Of a DNA stretch of 53,944 bases, positions 17,459 to 25,833 are shown piece by piece; position 1 is the first letter of the stretch; the number at the start of each line of letters is the position of its first letter. Location: contig NZ_AJLK01000127.1 of the NCBI RefSeq assembly GCF_000317205.1, positions 1-53,944 of the forward strand, written 5' to 3'. Below the pieces are notes generated by a model. The model saw nothing but the letters and a program-made list of their open reading frames with translations, did no database searches and had not been told where the DNA came from. The stretch comes from Fischerella muscicola PCC 7414 (GTDB taxonomy: Bacteria > Cyanobacteriota > Cyanobacteriia > Cyanobacteriales > Nostocaceae). Position numbers and translations under genes: made by a program.

Positions 17459-19521
17459 AACATACCAATCAACAAAAATCAGGAGTATTAACTCAAAACC
17501 TCAGAAGCATTTTCATTAAAACTAAACAGCAGAATCAAAACGCAAATAAGCAAAGAGTTGGAGATACGGAGAATGTTTCCGTGCCATCACGTTTGGATGT
17601 CCCCGCATCCTCTTCATCGAAGTCACAGCCTTCCTTACTCAGCGTTTCCTCCACTCCAGAAGTAAAACCCAATGATTCGTTCCAAAATGCGGAATTTGCC
17701 CAAGCAATGGCAGAATTAGAAGCTTATCGCCTCAAGACTTCTACGCAAAACTTGGTTTCACTATTGGGTAAAGTTGCTCAAGCACGCCAAGGTTATACCC
17801 AAGCCATCATCAAGTTGTCACAACTGCTGAGTGAAAATCCCCAAACAGCTTATGAGACAACTTCTTTCCTGAATTTATCTGATCAAGACTGGGCAAAAAC
17901 CCAAATGGGGGTGCAGCTGAGTGCTGAGCGGATTTTGGCTCAAGGTATTCCCCAAGGACTACCCCCTAGTGTTTTACAAAATGCAGTCAATCTGCATATG
18001 CATAACTTAGTGCCACAACCAGCAGAATCTTTTGCTAAGAAACTGCTGTTGGAGGTTTTGGAACCTAATCTTAAACAAGATGAAGAACAAACTAAATTAC
18101 AAGCAGCAATGGCAGCGGCAGAAGTCAAGCCTGTAATTGTGGCAGTGGAGCAAGGTGAGGTAATTATCCGCAAGGGCGATCGCATTACATCTTGGCATTT
18201 AGATGTACTGGAAAACTACCACCTGCTACGCCGAGAAATTAACTGGTTGGGATTGATGTATTTGGCGGGAACTGTCAGCTTTTCTATAGGAATTTTTACT
18301 TTTGTTGAACGGAGCATTAAGTATCGATGGCGACAAAGCGATCGCCTGTTAGTATTATTGCTGACTTTGAGTACGCCTTTGGTAGTCACGATGGGTACAC
18401 CTTATACTACCTGGAGTGGTGTAGGTTTATTGCTGGGTAGCTTTTACGGAGCGACTGCGGGTGTCACAGTGGTAGGGCTGCTGGTAGCGTTGTTATGCAT
18501 GAGCCTAGAAATCAGTAAAATTTCGCTGTTGGCAGGTGCCGCTGGGGGAATATTGGGCAGTTGTATGGCCCATAGATTGCGATCGCGTGAGGAATTAGCA
18601 TTATTAAGCGTAGCGATCGCTTTAACTGAGGGTGGTGTTTACCTACTCATTCAAATCTTTTTGGGGGCAGCATTTGGTCCTTCTTTTTACGTTGTCCTCA
18701 AAGAAGCAGGGATTTTTGCTTTATCTGGTTTAGCTTGGAGTATTGTAGCCTTGGGGTTAAGCCCTTATTTAGAAAAATTATTTGATTTAGTTACTCCGAT
18801 TCGCTTGGCAGAACTGGCAAACCCTAACCGTTCTTTATTAAAAAAACTGGCAACAGTTGCCCCTGGGACTTTTCAGCATACGCTATTTGTCGCTACTCTG
18901 GCTGAGGCTGCCGCCAAAGAATTAGGATGCAACATTGAATTAGTGAGAGCTGGTACATTATATCACGATATTGGTAAAATGCACGACCCCCAAGCCTTTA
19001 TTGAAAATCAAATGGGGGGGCCAAACAAGCATGATACAGAAATTAAAGACCCTTGGCATAGTGCTGACATCATTAAAAAGCATGTCAGCGCAGGCTTAGT
19101 AATGGCAAAAAAACACAGTTTGCCTTCTTCTATTCAAGCTTTTATTCCAGAGCATCAAGGCACTATGCAAATTGCTTATTTCTACCACCAAGCTCAACAG
19201 ATGGCTAAAGAAGATCCGAGTTTGACAGTAGATGAGGCAGACTTTCGCTACGATGGGCCAATTCCTCAATCACGGGAAACAGGAATTGTGATGCTAGCAG
19301 ATTCCTGCGAAGCAGCATTGCGATCGCTCAAAGATGCTAGTTGTGAACAAGCGTTGGTGATGGTTAACAATATTCTTCGTGCCAGATGGCAAGACAACCA
19401 ATTAGTAGACTCAGGATTAACACGAGAAGAAATGAGCAAAATTGCCGAAATTTTCGTAGAAGTTTGGCAACAATTTCATCACAAACGTATTGCATATCCC
19501 AAGTTAAAGGCTGGGAATTAA
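17386..19521 (+). CDS. 7TM-HD phosphodiesterase (PgpH-like), main part after frameshift
   Basis: 711 codons from ATG 17386; coding sense in this frame begins at about GAT 17374. It carries the rest of the extracytoplasmic domain with a Ser/Gln-rich insert, about seven transmembrane helices (roughly residues 290-460) and a cytoplasmic HD domain with H...LYHDIGK (H527, D528) and IPEHQGT. In Listeria PgpH this architecture hydrolyses the second messenger c-di-AMP. Together with 17006-17458 it makes a full-length protein of about 830 residues. The HD motif and all membrane segments are intact, so the break is recent, a sequencing error in a T-run, or bypassed by slippage. Whether c-di-AMP is the substrate here is inferred from the family. 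Confidence 0.85.
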   Translation: MSVSSQRYLRSCADSEWEDLLVALEHTNQQKSGVLTQNLRSIFIKTKQQNQNANKQRVGDTENVSVPSRLDVPASSSSKSQPSLLSVSSTPEVKPNDSFQNAEFAQAMAELEAYRLKTSTQNLVSLLGKVAQARQGYTQAIIKLSQLLSENPQTAYETTSFLNLSDQDWAKTQMGVQLSAERILAQGIPQGLPPSVLQNAVNLHMHNLVPQPAESFAKKLLLEVLEPNLKQDEEQTKLQAAMAAAEVKPVIVAVEQGEVIIRKGDRITSWHLDVLENYHLLRREINWLGLMYLAGTVSFSIGIFTFVERSIKYRWRQSDRLLVLLLTLSTPLVVTMGTPYTTWSGVGLLLGSFYGATAGVTVVGLLVALLCMSLEISKISLLAGAAGGILGSCMAHRLRSREELALLSVAIALTEGGVYLLIQIFLGAAFGPSFYVVLKEAGIFALSGLAWSIVALGLSPYLEKLFDLVTPIRLAELANPNRSLLKKLATVAPGTFQHTLFVATLAEAAAKELGCNIELVRAGTLYHDIGKMHDPQAFIENQMGGPNKHDTEIKDPWHSADIIKKHVSAGLVMAKKHSLPSSIQAFIPEHQGTMQIAYFYHQAQQMAKEDPSLTVDEADFRYDGPIPQSRETGIVMLADSCEAALRSLKDASCEQALVMVNNILRARWQDNQLVDSGLTREEMSKIAEIFVEVWQQFHHKRIAYPKLKAGN

Positions 19522-19627
19522 ATCAGGGAACCTTGTCCATCAACCGTCACAGATTACCTCTCAAACTCAACCAATAATTTCTATACGGTCGGGTGCATGG
19601 GTGTTGTTATACTACTGGACATGTTGA

Positions 19628-20236
19628 TTACTTCTGGTTCACAAGCTTATTACCAATTGCACAATAAATAGGATGCTTGGGGTTCGGCCCATCAAGGATT
19701 TTTACATTTACAAATCCAGAAGATAGAAGTAAATCTCTGACGATGTTGGGTTTCCATCGAGCGTAAATCTCATCATCTCTATTACGCGCAGTAATCGCTA
19801 CAGTTCCTTCTGGTTTTAAGACGCGATATATTTCAGCTAAACCTTCAGTTGGTGGTTCCCAAAAGTAAATGCAGTTAATTGAATAAACTATGTCAAAATA
19901 ATTGTCCTCAAAGGGCAATGCCATCACGTTACCAAGCTGAAGCCTCACACGATCAGACTTAACAGCGCTCTGATTTCTTTTTTGAGCTACTTTCAGCATA
20001 GTTTCAGAATGGTCAATACCGTAAACACACCCGTGTGTTGCTATCTTCGCAGCGTCAGCGATCGCTAAACCTGTCCCAAAACCAATTTCAAGCACTTTGC
20101 TCGTTTCGCCAATATTCAGTAATGAGACAGTCCAATGATTATCCTCTCGGTTGTAGATGTCCATCAAATAGCCGACTATTCTACCGACTATTCCTGTTGG
20201 CTTTCCAGGTTGTGCCCGTAATCCACTTTGTGTCAT
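19628..20236 (-). CDS. Class I SAM-dependent methyltransferase
   Basis: 202 residues. SAM-binding motif I is VLEIGFGTGLAIAD (about residues 48-61), followed by GIDHSETMLKVA (strand 2 acidic residue), LGNVMALPFEDNYFDIVY (motifs II/III) and IYRVLKPEGTVAIT, the Methyltransf_11 pattern. The enzyme is cytoplasmic and moves a methyl group from SAM to an unidentified substrate. The N-terminal helix GIVGRIVGYLMDIYNREDNH resembles UbiE-like or quinone/lipid methyltransferases, but no signature fixes the substrate. It starts at ATG 20236. It lies 125 bp downstream of the BluB-like gene on the same strand and may be cotranscribed. Confidence 0.85.
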   Translation of the reverse strand: MTQSGLRAQPGKPTGIVGRIVGYLMDIYNREDNHWTVSLLNIGETSKVLEIGFGTGLAIADAAKIATHGCVYGIDHSETMLKVAQKRNQSAVKSDRVRLQLGNVMALPFEDNYFDIVYSINCIYFWEPPTEGLAEIYRVLKPEGTVAITARNRDDEIYARWKPNIVRDLLLSSGFVNVKILDGPNPKHPIYCAIGNKLVNQK

Positions 20237-20361
20237 AGCAGAGAATCTCTAGCTTTTAGTTCAACACTAGCTTAACGTTGAGCCATAACCGATCACCTTT
20301 CAACTTGCCCTCACTGATCAACAATGAGTACACTTAAAATTACCTGATCACTGATAACTGA

Positions 20362-20970
20362 TTATCTGTAAATCACTACAGGCTCTGAACAGCGTTGTTT
20401 CCAACCAACTTGTTCCAGCATTGGTTGTCCATCATAGTCTGTAGCAGGTTTTCCTATACAAAGATAACCTAACGGTTCCCAATCATCAGGAACACTAAGT
20501 ACTTGTTTGAGCTGATCGTAATCGAGAATGGAAACCCAACCCGCACTGTAGCCTTGTTCTGTTAAGGACAGCCAAAGATTTTGGATCGCGCACACACAGC
20601 TCCATTTCAATGTTTCATCTGTCCAAACAGTGCCTATTGTGTAGTTTTCTTTAGGGTATTCGCAAAATACTGCCAAACCAATCGGAGCATCTTCAATCGC
20701 TTCCAGTTTCAAACTTTTATGAAGCTTTAGTTTGTCTTGATCATTGGTCAAATTCGCTTCTGCTTTTGCCCTGATTTTCAAGAAAGATTGTTTGAGTATT
20801 GCCTTAGTCTGTTGATTACGAACTACCACAAATCGCCAAGGTTCACTCAAACCAACTGAGGGAGCACAGTGAGCGGCTGTTAGCGCTTTTTTCAATACAG
20901 TTTCAGGGACATCGTCTTTCAGGAAATGTCGTGTATCACGCCTCAGCCTCAAACACTGTTCCAGTTCCAT
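20362..20970 (-). CDS. bluB: Nitroreductase-family protein, BluB (5,6-dimethylbenzimidazole synthase)-like
   Basis: 202 residues. It shows the flavin-binding nitroreductase fold with BluB features: RRDTRHFLKDDVPETVL at the N-terminus, HCAPSVGLSEPWRFVVV for FMN binding, and GWVSILDYDQLKQVLSVPDDWEPLGYLCIG, then QVGW near the C-terminus. BluB fragments its own FMN cofactor to make 5,6-dimethylbenzimidazole, the lower ligand of cobalamin. Most cyanobacteria make pseudocobalamin, so the physiological role here is uncertain, and no other cobalamin gene is nearby. It starts at ATG 20970. Confidence 0.75.
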   Translation of the reverse strand: MELEQCLRLRRDTRHFLKDDVPETVLKKALTAAHCAPSVGLSEPWRFVVVRNQQTKAILKQSFLKIRAKAEANLTNDQDKLKLHKSLKLEAIEDAPIGLAVFCEYPKENYTIGTVWTDETLKWSCVCAIQNLWLSLTEQGYSAGWVSILDYDQLKQVLSVPDDWEPLGYLCIGKPATDYDGQPMLEQVGWKQRCSEPVVIYR

Positions 20971-21356
20971 AAAGCTCTACTTCCCCTAAACACTCATCAA
21001 CAATAGCTTAACCGAGCAGTTATCTAGTTGCACTTTCACAACTCTAACAACTTGAGCATATTACTAAGCATATAGCCAAATAATTATCCGGTAAATCTTG
21101 TAATCACGCTCAAGATATGTAACGAATGTAAAACAGTGTTGATGTTATATTTAGAAATCAATGTAATTACTACTTAAATAATATAAAGTGTCAGCCCATA
21201 TGAAAAACATGGGCTGACACTTTATTGCTTTGTAACTTCGTTGTTATATTTAGGGTCTTTATTTTGCTGACCCCAATGTTATCTATACTTAAATAATCCC
21301 CTACTTTTGTAGTAAACAAAGTTTTTTTAATTTTTTCTTTAGATTTATTTTCCTGA
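20971..21356. other. Intergenic region with strong hairpin
   Basis: 386 bp between yqeG-like and bluB-like genes. It holds the 15-bp perfect stem listed at 21185-21223 and otherwise AT-rich DNA. The promoter of the bluB-like gene is expected near 21000-21100. Confidence 0.45.
21185..21223. terminator. 15-bp perfect hairpin, probable terminator
   Basis: AAAGTGTCAGCCCAT (21185-21199) pairs perfectly with ATGGGCTGACACTTT (21209-21223), 9-nt loop. It lies about 135 bp after the YqeG-family stop codon, with A/T ends on both sides, so it could terminate transcription in either direction. Confidence 0.65.
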
Positions 21357-21902
21357 CTATTTGTGAAGCTTTGTAAATCTACGTTTTTTGGGGCTGATGG
21401 AGGCTCCCATAAATTCAGATACCCAAACTTCAAAGTTACGGACTGGGTGGGAGCGCAAAGCAACATCAGGATGAACAATTGGTTCAACCAAAATGGTAAA
21501 CATTCCCAGCCGATTGCCAGCTAACACATCGGTAAATAAGCGATCGCCCACCATGGCGACTTGTTCTGCGGGCAAATTCATGGCATTGAGTGCTGCTTTG
21601 ATCTTACGTCGCGAGGGTTTAGCAGCGCCCAAGTAGTAAGGTAAATCCAAAGAACGAGCAATATTACCGATGCGGATTTCGCTTAAATTATTGCTTACAA
21701 GATACAGAGTTGCTACCTGACGGATTTCCTTAACCCAGTTTTGTAGTTCTGCTGAAGCCGATACTACTCTAATTGGTACTAAGGTTTCATCTACATCCAA
21801 CACCAGCCCCTTCAGCCCATATTGTTGGATCATACCAGGTGTGAGATTCAACACTGAACCTTCCAAAATTAAATCAGGCTGTAGGAGGTTGTTCCAGCGC
21901 AT
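21357..21902 (-). CDS. YqeG-family HAD IIIA phosphatase
   Basis: 181 residues. HAD motifs are LVLDVDETLV (motif I, nucleophile D about residue 36), YLVSNN (motif II Ser), AAKPSRRK (motif III Lys) and VAMVGDRLFTDVLAGN (motif IV). This matches the YqeG class of HAD superfamily subfamily IIIA phosphatases, small cytoplasmic hydrolases related to mitochondrial PTPMT/Gep4-like lipid phosphatases; in cyanobacteria and plastids the family is linked to phosphatidylglycerophosphate dephosphorylation. It starts at ATG 21902. It is last in a same-strand run GNAT, RuvX, DUF3727, YqeG, but a 252-bp gap with heptameric repeats makes it less likely to share their transcript. Confidence 0.85.
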   Translation of the reverse strand: MRWNNLLQPDLILEGSVLNLTPGMIQQYGLKGLVLDVDETLVPIRVVSASAELQNWVKEIRQVATLYLVSNNLSEIRIGNIARSLDLPYYLGAAKPSRRKIKAALNAMNLPAEQVAMVGDRLFTDVLAGNRLGMFTILVEPIVHPDVALRSHPVRNFEVWVSEFMGASISPKKRRFTKLHK

Positions 21903-22154
21903 AGTTTAGGCAGAAGTCAATGGTCAATCGTCAATGGTCAATCGTCAATGGTCAATCGTCATTATTAAAGAAACCTTGACAATTAACACTTGACTATGGA
22001 AACTTAACTATAGACATATTTCTCAGAAATCTATAGCAATAGCTAAAACATTTGACAAAAAGACTGCCAAATGCTTATGTCCATAGCTAATAACAATTAA
22101 AAATTCCTCATGTAGAAATTAAATACTGCCATTTTTTGTTTTGAATTTTTAATT

Positions 22155-22727
22155 TTATTCAACTCCATTAAACAAATGCTCTTCTAAAAGCGGTTGTACT
22201 TGACGGAATTCTTCTGGAGAAAGTAATTCAGGTTTACCACTTTTAGATATCCGTGCAAAAAACAGCAGTGGATCAAGAGGGGTATAAATTGCATACTCCT
22301 GCTCTTCATAGTAAAAGCTAGCTAGCAATTGTAATTGCTCTGGTTCCAAATCTGACTGTTCGTCTTCGATTTCTAAAGTGAACAATTCTGATTCTTCAAC
22401 TGGTGGTAATTCACCTGCAACAGTTAAAGCATAAGCTGTATTTTTAAGGACTAGATTTTGTTCCGATAGCACAGCTTGGGCAGTGCTAAAAATTTGCTCG
22501 ATAGTGGCATCATCTTCTACGAGAACAGCCTCTTCTTCTTCATCCTCACCCTGCCAAGCGAAGATTTCTACAGGTGAGTCAACTGGAAGAAGCAAAAAGT
22601 AGCCTTGTCCATCCACTTCTAGTGAATGCTCAATGTAACATTCGAGCGATCGCCCTTTGTCATCGCTCAAAGTGATGGTACCAGCAGATCCGCGATCGTG
22701 TTCGTCCGAAAAATAAGAAAAAGACAT
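22155..22727 (-). CDS. DUF3727-type cyanobacterial protein
   Basis: 190 residues, very acidic (clusters such as WQGEDEEEEAVLVEDD). The N-terminal half (GTITLSDDKGRSLECYIEH, YFLLLPVDSPVEIFAW) is a small beta domain, and the C-terminal half (LLASFYYEEQEYAIYTPLDP, ARISKSGKPELLSPEEF) looks like a related repeat, so the protein may be an internal duplication. I recognise it as the DUF3727 type found across cyanobacteria and plastids; function is unknown. It starts at ATG 22727, downstream of ruvX with a 200-bp gap containing GGGATTA heptamer repeats. Confidence 0.8.
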   Translation of the reverse strand: MSFSYFSDEHDRGSAGTITLSDDKGRSLECYIEHSLEVDGQGYFLLLPVDSPVEIFAWQGEDEEEEAVLVEDDATIEQIFSTAQAVLSEQNLVLKNTAYALTVAGELPPVEESELFTLEIEDEQSDLEPEQLQLLASFYYEEQEYAIYTPLDPLLFFARISKSGKPELLSPEEFRQVQPLLEEHLFNGVE

Positions 22728-22769
22728 AGCCGAGATATAAACTGTATGACTACCAGCTACTTGATAGAG

Positions 22770-22807
22770 GGGGAAAGAGGATTAGGGATTAGGGATTAGG
22801 GATTGGG
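22770..22807. repeat. Heptamer repeat tract GGGATTA
   Basis: About four tandem copies of a 7-nt unit (GGGATTA, last copy altered) between ruvX and the DUF3727 gene. Same class as the other short tandem repeats in this window. Confidence 0.7.
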
Positions 22808-22927
22808 GCTGAAAAAATGAGCGATATCCTAATAACCCTTTCCCCGTTCCCTGTTTCTCTTTAACCTTCAATTATTTTCTACCTTTGCTGGCTAACAGAT
22901 TTCAGAATATCATGCGACAAGGTGTGC

Positions 22928-23395
22928 TTACTCAGCAGATAATTCTGTAGCTTGTAAGCCAGTTCGCCGTGTATCTAACCATTGCTGCAAAATTAAAGCT
23001 GCTGCTTTACGGTCAATCAAAGCTTTATGGCGTGATGGAGAGCGGTTTTCAGCAATGAGCAACTGCTCTGCTTGAAAAGAAGTTAATCGCTCATCTACAT
23101 ACTCCACAGGCAGCTTCAGAACTTTGCCTAGTCGTGTGGCAAACTTTTGCACTTGTTTGGCTTGAAACCCCAAAGAACCGTCCATTGAATAAGGTAAACC
23201 GACGACTAAAACTTCTACTTCTCGTTCATTGACCAGTTTTTGTATTTGTTCTACATCTTGCCTAAAAGATGTGCGTTCGACAGTAGTAATGCCAGTGGCT
23301 ATCAACCCCAAGCGATCGCACCCCGCCACACCAATACGTTTACGACCGACATCTAACCCTAAAGCAGAAACATATTTAGAAGTAAGGTAGGACAT
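22928..23395 (-). CDS. ruvX: Putative pre-16S rRNA nuclease / Holliday junction resolvase-like RuvX (YqgF)
   Basis: 155 residues. The RNase H-like fold is shown by ALGLDVGRKRIGVAGCD (first catalytic Asp about residue 15), VEVLVVGLPYSMDGSLG (strand 4), VEYVDERLTSFQAEQLL (Glu) and HKALIDRKAAALILQQWL (last acidic residue). YqgF/RuvX processes the 5' end of 16S rRNA in E. coli and is also annotated as a resolvase. It is cytoplasmic and normally single-copy. It starts at ATG 23395. It follows the GNAT gene by 121 bp on the same strand. Confidence 0.92.
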   Translation of the reverse strand: MSYLTSKYVSALGLDVGRKRIGVAGCDRLGLIATGITTVERTSFRQDVEQIQKLVNEREVEVLVVGLPYSMDGSLGFQAKQVQKFATRLGKVLKLPVEYVDERLTSFQAEQLLIAENRSPSRHKALIDRKAAALILQQWLDTRRTGLQATELSAE

Positions 23396-23516
23396 ACAAG
23401 AGCGGGAAGACTATGGAGAGGGGAAAGACAAGGGAGAAAGATTACTTCCTTGTCCTCCTAGTCGTCGTCCCCCTTGTCCTCCGTGTCCTCCTTGTCCTTG
23501 TTCCATATCCACACAA

Positions 23517-24779
23517 CTACTCCTGCTGTTGTCCATCAGCTGAGTCTGGCTGACAAAATGGTTCTAGGTGAGAATTTTTGCAAGAAAAGGAAATAGTTTC
23601 TTTTGATGGATTGGGTTGTGTTGACCTATCTGGAGAAGTTTGCTGATGTGGTGGCAACCATGACATTCCCCCTGGTATGGGTTTACGTGCTGGTTGTAGA
23701 CCTTGTAGTACTTCGGGTAACTGAATTCCTTCTAAAGAGACAAATTTAGATTCTCGTACTTTATGCCACACCGAGCGAGACATAATTAGAGTGTGTTCTA
23801 TACGACCTGCTCCAATTTGTTCTAAATACTCTTCTCCTTCTGGTTGATAATCTGCTGAAGCTAGTTGCAATGGTTGTTGGGGGAAATCCTGGGCAATACG
23901 AGCAAGTTGAGTCAATAGCTCTGGATACAGCCAAGTGTATGCTGGGTGGACTGTGAGCGTCGCCCAGTGTGGTTCTTCCCCTTTGCGGTCTAGCGTAATC
24001 TGAAAATAACCGATCGCTGCTTTACGTTGGGGTTCAAATACGTAACCGCTTACTACTTCTGTTTTAGTCACCCACTGTTTGACAGCATCAACCAAGGCGT
24101 TAAATAAGTTGGTTTTAAAGTCATCGGTTTGGCGGTCAAATACCTGCCGCACCAAAGGCGGCATTGATGCCGTATCTAGTTGATATAACAGCTGAGCATC
24201 AGCGTTACTTATAGGCAGCAAATTAGGCAAGTCTGGGTTAACCTGTGCCAATTCAGCTAGCAGTTCTGGTTTAATTTCCCAATAGGTCATTTCAGCCAGA
24301 CGCTGAAAACCGTTTTGCCGATACAGTGCCAATGCTTCTGTATCGTTAATGTTTACTTCTAATATCCAAGTACGAGCCTCTAAAATTGACTCAAAGCAGT
24401 AACGCAAAAGCTGTGAGCCAATTCCTTGCTTATCGGCAGCACGCTCTAGGATCACACGGTCTACGCGCCAAGTGCTACGCGTACGATTAAATGGCGATAC
24501 TTGGATCATTCCTAAGAGCGATCGCCCCTGTTCTGCTACATAACCACAAAAAATATACTGTAATGGGTTAGGAAACCAACTTAAAAATTTCAACAATCCA
24601 TACCAGCGGCGCAGCCATTGCATTTGCCGCATGGCAAAATCGGCTCCTTTTCTGGTTTTAGCTGCGAATGAATCTAAAGCTAGACGTCCTATACCATCCA
24701 AGTCTCGATATTGGATTGGTCGGATGACAACGCTAAGATTTTTTTGAAGTAATGAATTCATTTTCATTCGAGCCGCCAT
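23517..24779 (-). CDS. Double GNAT-domain N-acetyltransferase
   Basis: 420 residues. The first GNAT domain covers about residues 15-170: IRPIQYRDLDGIGRLALDSF at the start and RAADKQGIGSQLLRYCFE as the acetyl-CoA pyrophosphate loop, followed by EVNINDTEALALYRQNGFQ. Residues 190-345 form a second, degenerate GNAT-like domain (SGYVFEPQRKAAIGYFQITL, ATLTVHPAYTWLYPELL) without a clear acyl-CoA loop. The last 75 residues are Pro/Ser/Gln-rich and probably unstructured. Substrate unknown. It starts at ATG 24779, with alternative in-frame ATGs at 24767 and 24761. It may be cotranscribed with ruvX. Confidence 0.85.
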   Translation of the reverse strand: MAARMKMNSLLQKNLSVVIRPIQYRDLDGIGRLALDSFAAKTRKGADFAMRQMQWLRRWYGLLKFLSWFPNPLQYIFCGYVAEQGRSLLGMIQVSPFNRTRSTWRVDRVILERAADKQGIGSQLLRYCFESILEARTWILEVNINDTEALALYRQNGFQRLAEMTYWEIKPELLAELAQVNPDLPNLLPISNADAQLLYQLDTASMPPLVRQVFDRQTDDFKTNLFNALVDAVKQWVTKTEVVSGYVFEPQRKAAIGYFQITLDRKGEEPHWATLTVHPAYTWLYPELLTQLARIAQDFPQQPLQLASADYQPEGEEYLEQIGAGRIEHTLIMSRSVWHKVRESKFVSLEGIQLPEVLQGLQPARKPIPGGMSWLPPHQQTSPDRSTQPNPSKETISFSCKNSHLEPFCQPDSADGQQQE

Positions 24780-24975
24780 TGCGCCTTAATAACAGAAACA
24801 GAGGTACTGCTGCATTAATATTAACGGCTTTCCACCCCTTTCTATTGCTCCAAAAGAGTGATTTTCACAACTCAATATTAAAAAGCAGACTCGTTGATGA
24901 CTACATTAGCTTGGACTCAACAAGTTCTGCTTTAATTTTATTTAAATTTTATTGAAGATTTGTATAGATTGTGAA

Positions 24976-25191
24976 CTATATAGCTCGGCGAGAACGAGAA
25001 ATGAGTTTTTCAAAATTTGCTTGGGTTTGATGGAGTAATTGCTCTCGGCTGTCTACCTGTGTCTGCTTCAGGGATGGAACCAGATTACGAGCTTGCAGAG
25101 CCATGTGCATTTGGAGGTGGGCAACATATTCACTAAAGTCTTCTTCAACGACTACATTTGTACCCTTGAGGAACTGTGATTCCATCGCCAC
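24976..25191 (-). CDS. Small 71-residue helical protein
   Basis: 71 residues, GTG start at 25191 with GGAG 6 nt upstream; ATG 25185 is the alternative but is farther from the site. The sequence (VEEDFSEYVAHLQMHMALQ, then KQTQVDSREQLLHQTQANF) is predicted to be mostly helical and ends in ISRSRRAI, a basic tail. No motif is recognised. The clear ribosome binding site and non-random composition support a real gene. It is transcribed away from the histidine kinase gene. Confidence 0.55.
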   Translation of the reverse strand: MAMESQFLKGTNVVVEEDFSEYVAHLQMHMALQARNLVPSLKQTQVDSREQLLHQTQANFEKLISRSRRAI

Positions 25192-25833
25192 TATATTCTC
25201 CTTTGTTTATTAATCCCTAGTTACTGATTCACATTATCAAAACTTATCATGTCGTTTTACCTGGCTTCTTAGTTTGCAATGAAGTTTAACGATTTTTACA
25301 AAGATTATGGAGAAATGTAAATTATAGTAAATAGTGTTGGTTGTTGGTGGTTGGTTGTTAGTAGTTAGTGGTTATTAGTAGTTGTACCAGACGTGCCATG
25401 GTGCGTTTGGTACATTGGTTAGTGGTTACTGCTTTACTACTCCCCACACTCCCCTGTTTTCCACACTTCCCATACTCCCCTGTCCTCCTTGTCCTCCAAG
25501 TCGTCCCCCTTCCCTGTTCACCGTTCCCTAAATAAACTTGGTGTCCGGTGATTAAGAAGTATTAAAATTTACTTTTTTAAACGTTAAGTTTGACACCGAA
25601 GACATTTTTACAATATTATCTAAAACTTAATTGATTTAAGTATAAAAATTAATTTTGGAATCCAAAATTTCTTTACTCAAATTAAAATGCTAATGCTTAC
25701 AACAAAACCCTTGTTTTACAACAATAGTAGCAAAAATAAGGTGATAAAAAAGTAACAATTTAAGGAGTTGGAGTTGCGGCTCTATAACTTCTAGCTACCG
25801 ATTTTGCTGGTGCTGAATTATACTAATACACAA
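25192..25833. other. Intergenic region with heptamer repeats and a palindrome
   Basis: 642 bp between divergent genes. GTTGGTT-type heptamers occupy about 25335-25385, the near-perfect 30-bp palindrome of the next entry is at 25384-25413, and a C/T-rich stretch runs to about 25530. AAGGAG at about 25761 is too far from the kinase ATG to serve it. No ORF seen. Confidence 0.45.
25384..25413. repeat. 30-bp near-perfect palindrome
   Basis: GTACCAGACGTGCCA followed directly by TGGTGCGTTTGGTAC. The arms pair over 15 bp with two G-U-type differences and no loop. This resembles a known type of small cyanobacterial palindromic spacer element rather than a gene regulator. Confidence 0.6.
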